Part shown: positions 58,834 through 64,000 of the stretch, one piece after another
Layout: each line of letters starts with the position of its first letter
Position numbering within the stretch: the first letter of the stretch is position 1
Assembly (NCBI GenBank): GCA_964482225.1
Contig: CAYZWT010000006.1
Coordinates: forward strand, 1-64,000
DNA from: UBA1429 sp964482225
GTDB taxonomy: Bacteria; Chloroflexota; Anaerolineae; UBA1429
Direction of reading: 5' to 3'
DNA length: 64,000 nt
Position numbers and translations under genes: made by a program
The notes under the pieces: model-generated
The model's input: the letters and a program-made list of their open reading frames with translations, nothing else
Database searches by the model: none
What the model was told of the DNA's origin: nothing

Positions 58834-58846
58834 CCACTACGGCCCT

Positions 58847-58874
58847 ATTATATGGGGTTGGCGCGGGGCTGCAA
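58847..58874 (-). promoter_or_regulatory. Promoter of tRNA-Val
   Basis: On the minus strand: TTGCAG (58874-58869), 16-bp spacer, TATAAT (58852-58847), 13 bp before the tRNA. Confidence 0.6.
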
Positions 58875-58921
58875 GTTGGCGGCTGCGGCGCACGCACGCC
58901 GCGCCGCAGCCGCCGTTCTCT

Positions 58922-59977
58922 CTAGCCCATCTGCGGCGGCAGGCAGGCCGCCACCGCATCGGTCACCGGGTCAAAAGCGTTCCCGGCGTATTCCTCCAGC
59001 CGGCCGCTATCGGCCAGTTCGGCCAGGCCGGGCTCGATGGGCAGGCGGGCCAAGAGCGGCGCGCCGATGCTCTCGGCCAGCTCCTGGGCCTGGCTGGGGC
59101 CGAATAGCTCAAAGTGGTGGCCACACTCGGGGCACACGGCATAGCTCATATTCTCTACTATGCCCAGAATGGGGATCTGCAACTGGCTCGCCATGCTGGA
59201 TGCCTTGCGCACCACCATCCCCGCCAGGCTCTGGGGCGTGGTCACCAGCAGAATGCCATCCAGCGGCAGCGATTGCATCACCGTCAGCGAGGCGTCCGAG
59301 GTGCCGGGCGGCAGGTCCACCACCAGGTAATCCAGCTCGCCCCAGACCACGTCGCCATAGAACTGGGTGATGGCGCCGCTGATCAGCGGGCCGCGCCAGA
59401 TGACGGCCTGCTCCGGATCTTGGAGCAGCAGATTGATGGACATGACCTTGATGCCCGTCTGCGTGCTCACCGGCAGGATGCCGTTGGGCCCGCCCATAGG
59501 GCGAGGTGCGTCGCTGAGCAGCATCTTGGGTATGCTGGGGCCGGTGATATCGGCATCCAACAGGCCCACACGATAGCCCTTGCGGGCCAGCCCCACGGCC
59601 AGCATGGCCGACACGCTGGACTTGCCCACGCCGCCCTTGCCGCTCACCACGGCGATCACGCGCCGGATGCGGTTGACGCCGCTGGCCGAGCCCTGGCGCT
59701 GTGGCCCACCCATGATGGCCTGCTTTTCCTCATCAGTCATCTCGCGCAAGTTGATGACCACATCGCGCACGCCCTCCAGCGCCATCAGGCGCTCGCGGGC
59801 ATCCTGCTGCATCTGGTTGCGCAGCGGGCAGGCGATGGTGGTGAGGGCCAGGGTGAACGAGATGACGCCGTCTTGCACCTCGATATCGTGTACCATCCCC
59901 AGCTCGACGATGTTGCGGTTCAGCTCGGGGTCCATTACCCCGGTCAAGGTCTCGCGTACCTGTGTTGTATCGGGCAT
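58922..59977 (-). CDS. apbC: Mrp/NBP35/ApbC-family Fe-S cluster carrier P-loop ATPase
   Basis: The 351-residue protein starts at 59977 behind AAAGGAG. Residues 1-85 are a MIP18/DUF59 domain (ETLTGVMDPELNRNIVELGM). The Mrp ATPase domain has the deviant Walker A VVSGKGGVGKSSVSAMLAVG, LLDADITGPSIPKML, YLVVDLPPGTSD and the C-terminal CPECGHHFELFG, whose CxxC is the cluster ligand of this family. It shuttles Fe-S clusters to apo-proteins. A TATAAT box lies upstream on the minus strand at 60038-60033. Confidence 0.92.
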   Translation of the reverse strand: MPDTTQVRETLTGVMDPELNRNIVELGMVHDIEVQDGVISFTLALTTIACPLRNQMQQDARERLMALEGVRDVVINLREMTDEEKQAIMGGPQRQGSASGVNRIRRVIAVVSGKGGVGKSSVSAMLAVGLARKGYRVGLLDADITGPSIPKMLLSDAPRPMGGPNGILPVSTQTGIKVMSINLLLQDPEQAVIWRGPLISGAITQFYGDVVWGELDYLVVDLPPGTSDASLTVMQSLPLDGILLVTTPQSLAGMVVRKASSMASQLQIPILGIVENMSYAVCPECGHHFELFGPSQAQELAESIGAPLLARLPIEPGLAELADSGRLEEYAGNAFDPVTDAVAACLPPQMG

Positions 59978-60100
59978 AGCAAACTCCTTTGATCCATGCT
60001 CGCGCTGCGAGCCAGTGCTTTCAGACCGGGCCATTATAGCAGCACACACTGCCGGGCGCGATTCGGGCATGGCGCGCAGGGCCAGGCCAAAAGCTGTCGT

Positions 60101-60129
60101 TTGACCCTTGCTCTCACTATAGAGATAAT
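60101..60129 (+). promoter_or_regulatory. Promoter of the TPR membrane protein gene
   Basis: TTGACC (60101-60106), 17-bp spacer, GATAAT (60124-60129). Confidence 0.6.
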
Positions 60130-60204
60130 CTGCTCGAACCAAGTGCTCAAGATCGAGCAAAAAGACAGTTGGACCATCCTGGCGAGAGGGGAGGGATGCC
60201 CTCG

Positions 60205-61140
60205 ATGAGCTCGCAAGATGCGCATGTGCGCGAGCAGATACGCCGGCTAGAGAGCGGCCTGGCCGAGTGGCAGGCGAGCCACGTGCTAGACCTCTTGCGG
60301 CTGCGCTCCGATATAGAGGCGTTCGTTTCTGGGCAAGAGGCGCTTGGGCGCGACCTGCCTGTCGAGCGCGCCCGCCTGACGGCTATTGACGCTACGCTCG
60401 AACGCCAGTCGGTCAGGATGGTGGGCGCCGCAGCGCGCAAAGGCGGGTTGCGGGCCGCCCGCAGCCACATAGCCCCCCCACGCAAGGAATGGTGGTGGTA
60501 CCTGGACGAGCGTGTGGCCGAGCGCATGCGCCGCACAGCCATCCACCTGAGTGTGGCGCTGATCGGTGGCCTGCTCCTGTTCCTTTTGGGGACCTATGTG
60601 CGCAACACCTTTTTCCGCATGGACCCGCACGAAAAGGAAGCCTTTGGTTATGCGGCCCTGGCGGAGCAGATGCTTTACCTGGGCGAGTACGAGGCAGCTC
60701 TGGAGCGCTACGAGCAGGCGGTGGCCGCGCGGCCCGATCTGGCCGAGGCATGGGTTTCATTGACCGTGCTATACGGGCGCCAGGGTCGCAACGCCGAGGC
60801 GCAGGCGGCGCGGGCCCGGGCCGAGCAACTCATCAGCGATCCTTTACGGCTCCGGCTTGCCTTGGCGCGCCGATACGAGCTGGCCCAGGATCCCGACCAG
60901 GCCCTGCTGTTGGCGGAGGAGGCGGTCCGGATGGCCCCCGCATCCGCTGAGGCGCGACTGGTGCGCGGCGACATCTATAATAGCCAGGGGGAGCGCGACC
61001 TGGCCCTGGCCGATTTCGAGTTGGCCTCGGAGCTGGCCCGCGAGCATGGCCAGGAGGCCCTCTACGTCTTGGCGCGCGCCCGTATGGACGTGCTCCTGCA
61101 ACAAGATCCCTTCCCTTTGCCGGGGGGCATCGCACCCTGA
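60205..61140 (+). CDS. Membrane-anchored TPR protein
   Basis: The roughly 311-residue protein starts at the ATG at 60205, nine bases after GGGAGGG; another ATG at 60196 is closer to it. An N-terminal cytoplasmic coiled-coil-like part is followed by one membrane helix (HLSVALIGGLLLFLLGTYV, about residues 115-133) and then tetratricopeptide repeats (ALAEQMLYLGEYEAALERYE, AEAWVSLTVLYGRQGRNAEA, ARLVRGDIYNSQGERDLALA). TPRs mediate protein contacts outside the membrane. Partner unknown. Confidence 0.78.
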   Translation: MSSQDAHVREQIRRLESGLAEWQASHVLDLLRLRSDIEAFVSGQEALGRDLPVERARLTAIDATLERQSVRMVGAAARKGGLRAARSHIAPPRKEWWWYLDERVAERMRRTAIHLSVALIGGLLLFLLGTYVRNTFFRMDPHEKEAFGYAALAEQMLYLGEYEAALERYEQAVAARPDLAEAWVSLTVLYGRQGRNAEAQAARARAEQLISDPLRLRLALARRYELAQDPDQALLLAEEAVRMAPASAEARLVRGDIYNSQGERDLALADFELASELAREHGQEALYVLARARMDVLLQQDPFPLPGGIAP

Positions 61141-61168
61141 AACCTATCCGCACCCACGCGTGTCTATC

Positions 61169-61197
61169 TTGACAGGGTACCCGGCTTGATCCATAGT
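61169..61197 (+). promoter_or_regulatory. Possible promoter of the DegV gene
   Basis: TTGACA (61169-61174), 17-bp spacer, CATAGT (61192-61197; four of six matches). Confidence 0.4.
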
Positions 61198-61280
61198 CGA
61201 GCTATATAGATTGTACCCTGAGCCGTGCGCCGGTTGGCGCATGGTCGTTGCCCCATTGCCCATTTTGAAGGAGAACGCCC

Positions 61281-62150
61281 ATGCAAATCGTGACCGACAG
61301 CGGAACCGATCTCAATCTCTCGCCCGAAGAGCGGCTGGCCCTCAATGTCCATGTCGTGCCTTTGGTCGTGACCCTGGACAGTGCCACATACTATGAGGGT
61401 GTAGACATTGACACGGACTCGTTCTATACCCTGCTGGCCAGCACCGGCAGCCTGCCCACCACCTCCCAGCCCTCGGCCGGGGCCTTTGCCCAAATGTATC
61501 GCGAGTTGGCCGCTCACGATCCCGAGATCCTCTCGATCCACATCTCTTCCGGCCTCAGCGGCACGGTCAACTCGGCGCGCACCGCAGCGGATATGGTGCC
61601 CGAGGCCCGCGTTACCGTGGTGGATACCAAGACCCTTTCGGCGGGCTCGGGCTGGCAGGTGGAGGCAGCGGCCCGCGCCGCCCACGCCGGGTGGCCGTTG
61701 GAGCGCATCCTGGCGCTCGTGGCCCGCATCAGCGAGGCCGCCGATAGCCTCTTTACCCTCAAAGAGCTCAAGTACCTGATTCACGGCGGCCGCATCAGCC
61801 ACATGAAAGGGTTGCTGGCCTCTCTACTGAATATCAAGCCCATCATCGCGGTGGAAAAGGTCGGCGGGACCTATGTGCAGCGCGGGCAGGCCCGCGCCTT
61901 CAAGGGCGCCGTCGAGGGCCTGGTCGCGCTCATGGGCCGCCAGCACGCGCCGGGCAGCGCATTGCGGGTGCAGGTCATGCATTCCAACGATCCAGAGGCG
62001 GGGCAGATGCTCCGAGATGAGGTGGATCGGCGCTACGACTGCCAGTGGTTGCCCCTGGGGCCCATGTCGCTGGTGCTGGGCGCCCACACCGGCCCCGGCA
62101 TGGTGGGCGTGGCCTATGCCCCCCAGGCGGCCTTTGCCGACATTCCCTAG
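61281..62150 (+). CDS. DegV family fatty-acid-binding protein
   Basis: The 289-residue protein opens MQIVTDSGTDLNLSPEERLA and has the DegV landmarks VDIDTDSFYTLLASTGSLPT, TSQPSAGAF, SIHISSGLSGTVNSARTAAD, TLKELKYLIHGGRISHMKGL and LLNIKPIIAVEKVG, ending with GPMSLVLGAHTGPGMVGVAY. DegV/FakB proteins bind a fatty acid and present it to FakA kinase. No fakA is adjacent. GAAGGAGAAC precedes the ATG. Confidence 0.92.
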   Translation: MQIVTDSGTDLNLSPEERLALNVHVVPLVVTLDSATYYEGVDIDTDSFYTLLASTGSLPTTSQPSAGAFAQMYRELAAHDPEILSIHISSGLSGTVNSARTAADMVPEARVTVVDTKTLSAGSGWQVEAAARAAHAGWPLERILALVARISEAADSLFTLKELKYLIHGGRISHMKGLLASLLNIKPIIAVEKVGGTYVQRGQARAFKGAVEGLVALMGRQHAPGSALRVQVMHSNDPEAGQMLRDEVDRRYDCQWLPLGPMSLVLGAHTGPGMVGVAYAPQAAFADIP

Positions 62151-62207
62151 CAGGCCGTTGGCGCGCTGCGAGCCAGGTCTGGCCCCATAGCAGAAAGGGC
62201 GACCCCT

Positions 62208-62870
62208 GTGCCAGAGAGCGCACACCAACCAGAGGACGAGAACGGCATCGAGGCCGAAGAGTTTTCCGAGATCGTGGTCTATACGGGCGCGGGCTTTGTC
62301 GGGGGCATTGCTCTGGGGGCCGTGCTCGACGCCCTGGGCTTTCAGGGCAGCGCCGTGGGCCAATGGCTGGTGCGCACCCTGGCCGGGGAAAGCGAGAGCC
62401 TCCTGGAGGGCCTGTTCGCCATCCGCCGGCGGTTGCGGGGCGGCGCCGCCTCTATGGCCGAGGCCTATGGCTGGGGCAAGCTCATCGGCATGGCCATCCC
62501 GTGGATCATTGATTGGGGCAGCCGGGCGCTGGGGGTGGATGTGTACGGTGTGGCCGGGTTTTACATCCCCTACTTTTACGCCCTGGGCGACCAGATGGGG
62601 GGCAATGTCTCCAGCACCCTGTTCCTGCGGCGGCGCGAGGGCTCCTGGCGGGGCGCCCTGGCGGTCTATGTGCGCCACCCCGTGCTGCTGACCAGCCTGG
62701 CGGTAATCTTGGTCGTGCCGCTGGGCCTGCTCACGGCCCGCCTGCTCGGTTTTAGCCCCAGCACCCAGGTATTCACCGCGCTCGAGACCATCGCGGCCAA
62801 CCTGTGTTGGGCGCCGCCCCTGGTGGGCTGGCTGCGCGAGCGTCGCGAGAGCAAACGGGCCGCCGCATGA
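62208..62870 (+). CDS. Membrane protein of unknown function
   Basis: The 220-residue protein is taken from GTG at 62208 behind AGAAAGGG, 57 bp after degV. An acidic N-terminus precedes hydrophobic segments (VVYTGAGFVGGIALGAVLDA, LIGMAIPWIIDWGSRALG, VAGFYIPYFYALGDQMGG, VLLTSLAVILVVPLGLL), and the protein ends in an Arg-rich tail. No family recognised. It may be co-transcribed with degV. Confidence 0.7.
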   Translation: MPESAHQPEDENGIEAEEFSEIVVYTGAGFVGGIALGAVLDALGFQGSAVGQWLVRTLAGESESLLEGLFAIRRRLRGGAASMAEAYGWGKLIGMAIPWIIDWGSRALGVDVYGVAGFYIPYFYALGDQMGGNVSSTLFLRRREGSWRGALAVYVRHPVLLTSLAVILVVPLGLLTARLLGFSPSTQVFTALETIAANLCWAPPLVGWLRERRESKRAAA

Positions 62871-63078
62871 GCGAGGGCGCGCCGCTGGAGTGTTGAGGTG
62901 ATCACGATCTCTTCCTCTTGATCGAAAGCCAGGATTGGCGCGTAGCCTAGGGCTACCTCGTGTTGGGAACCATAGTCGGGATGATCACTGAGCTTCTGTT
63001 AATGTACCGTAGTCTAGCCCCTAGGGTTAGCTGCGCAAACACGCTGTATGGATTGTGGCATAAGCTCTAGGCCATTGA

Positions 63079-64000
63079 TCACAGCTTCTTTTCCTGCTTT
63101 GCAGATGACCGCCAATTTGATAGCGTAGTCCACTGTCCCCAGATCCTTATAGCTTCCTCCTTGAGTGAAAGCCGGATCTCATAGACGGCAGTTTCCCACG
63201 TGCGCTCGTCCAAGGCCTGATGTGCGGCGATCATAGTATGCAGGGGTGCTCCTTGTTCCACTACATCTTTAGCCATCATCTTCAGCACTGAAGCTCGCTC
63301 GCTAGCCTCCCGAATCTGAGCGTCCTCCAACTGCACTCGATGCAGGCTCTCAATCCGACGGAGAGTTACCCTCTGACCGCGTAGGTCCTTGGCCTCTATC
63401 AACAGTGCCAAAGAACGCTCATAAGCCGCCAGCGCCTCGGTGTACTCCCCTTGCGCCTGATACACGTTGCCCATCTCATGCAGGGTCACCCCCTGACCGC
63501 GTAGGTCCTTGGCCTCTATCAACAGTGCCAAAGAACGCTCATAGGCCGCCAGCGCCTCGGTGTACTCCCCTTGCGCTCGATACACGTTGCCCATCGCATG
63601 CAGGGTCACCCCCTGCTCGCGTGAGTCTCCCAACTGCTCATCAATCGCCAAAGAACGCTCATAGGCCGCCAGCGCCTCGGTGTACTCCCCTTGCGCTCGA
63701 TACACGTTGCCCATCGCATGCAGGGTCACCCCCTGCTCGCGTGAGTCTCCCAACTGCTCATCAATCGCCAAAGAACGCTCATAAGCCGCCAGCGCCTCGG
63801 TGTACTCCCCTTGCGCCTGATACACGTTGCCCATCTCATGCAGGGTCACCCCCTGACCGCGTGAGTCTCCCAACTGCTCATCAATCGCCAAAGCACGCTC
63901 ATAGGCCGCCAGCGCCTCGGTGTACTCCCCTTGCGCCTGATACACGTTGCCGAGTGATTTGGACCCGCTTGAGATGTCCCTGGTCAAGCCCATCCGTTCT
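63079..64000 (-). CDS. TPR protein with near-identical 40-residue tandem repeats (5' end beyond window)
   Basis: The frame is open to the right edge, and the ATG at 63993 lies in the middle of a continuing reading frame, so the true start is probably outside. At least five 40-residue tetratricopeptide units, each containing QGEYTEALAAYERSLA and GVTLHEMGNVYQ or GVTLHAMGNVYR, occupy residues up to the beginning of an 80-residue helical C-terminus (EDAQIREASERASVLKMMAK..., ending AKQEKKL). Two variants of the middle segment, AIDEQLGDSR and ALLIEAKDLR, alternate in blocks. Long kinesin-light-chain-like TPR arrays of this kind often form the sensor end of STAND/NB-ARC or CHAT-type proteins. The N-terminal domain is not visible. 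Confidence 0.85.
   Translation of the reverse strand, partial: ERMGLTRDISSGSKSLGNVYQAQGEYTEALAAYERALAIDEQLGDSRGQGVTLHEMGNVYQAQGEYTEALAAYERSLAIDEQLGDSREQGVTLHAMGNVYRAQGEYTEALAAYERSLAIDEQLGDSREQGVTLHAMGNVYRAQGEYTEALAAYERSLALLIEAKDLRGQGVTLHEMGNVYQAQGEYTEALAAYERSLALLIEAKDLRGQRVTLRRIESLHRVQLEDAQIREASERASVLKMMAKDVVEQGAPLHTMIAAHQALDERTWETAVYEIRLSLKEEAIRIWGQWTTLSNWRSSAKQEKKL
63400..63959 (-). repeat. Tandem 120-bp coding repeats
   Basis: Units of 120 bp repeat at about 63414, 63534, 63654, 63774 and 63894 (each with GCTCATAGGCCGCCAGCGCC or the AAGCC variant). Adjacent units are nearly identical at DNA level, and the two middle units are identical over almost the whole period. This points to recent expansion or gene conversion. 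Confidence 0.9.

Noticed and set aside
63400..63959. Evenly spaced repeats as a CRISPR array
   Set aside because: The period is 120 bp with no unique spacers, the repeats are in frame, and they encode TPR units.

Overview
The window is 64 kb of GC-rich bacterial chromosome, with both strands coding and short intergenic gaps. A Chloroflexota origin (Anaerolineae-like) is inferred from several features taken together: the hrcA-grpE-dnaK-dnaJ-prmA-rsmE order, Thr-Pro-rich lipoproteins, DUF3048, DUF5060/5605 and C39-like secreted proteins, and intergenic REP-like palindromes. No rRNA is present to confirm this. Two tRNAs (Gln-CUG, Val-GAC) lie on the minus strand.

Layout. 1-4.9 kb: a beta-propeller sensor remnant, then a three-gene unit made of a large multi-membrane protein whose C-terminus carries the landmarks of an edema-factor/CyaA-type nucleotidyl cyclase toxin domain, an acidic candidate immunity protein, and a zinc-ribbon protein coupled to it by an ATGA overlap. 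5-11 kb: a lipoprotein made of two fused solute-binding domains, an MscS channel and a GH-like enzyme. 11.6-19.8 kb: the heat-shock cluster under a CIRCE-like operator, continuing into prmA, rsmE, a phosphoesterase and a small PD-(D/E)XK-like protein. 20-22.2 kb: an AT-richer restriction-modification pair. 22.3-29 kb (minus): an ABC-2 exporter and a secreted C39-like protease with FG-GAP-like repeats. 29.3-34 kb: comM/yifB followed by a small gene caught between two copies of the comM 3' end, an AT-rich small ORF, and an AbiE-type toxin-antitoxin pair. 34-39.6 kb: an oxidoreductase, an ANT(6)-like nucleotidyltransferase with a perfect 19-bp hairpin in its coding sequence, a polytopic membrane protein and a second MscS channel.

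40-49.6 kb is a coherent sulfur/iron block, all on the plus strand: IscR-like Rrf2 regulator, cysteine synthase, cysteine desulfurase, an E1-like (ThiF/MoeB) enzyme, DUF2318 protein, FtsX-type permease, LolD-type ATPase, three-cysteine LarE, MnmA and MetY. In the inferred scheme, sulfide is fixed into cysteine, sulfur is mobilised by the desulfurase and handed to tRNA (MnmA) and cofactors (LarE, E1-like), with iron import and an Fe-S sensing regulator in the same block. 50-64 kb: a class III CoA-transferase flanked by a diverged 106-bp repeat, an inositol-phosphatase-like enzyme, cupin, Nudix, a DUF3048 lipoprotein, two TatA paralogues without TatC, a sugar epimerase-GalU-GHMP kinase operon, Mrp/ApbC, a TPR membrane protein, DegV and, at the right edge, a protein of near-identical 120-bp TPR repeats.

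The most promising leads are the candidate toxin-immunity unit at the left end, the comM 3'-end duplication (all six differences between the copies are synonymous), the hairpin inside the nucleotidyltransferase gene, and the sulfur-trafficking block.
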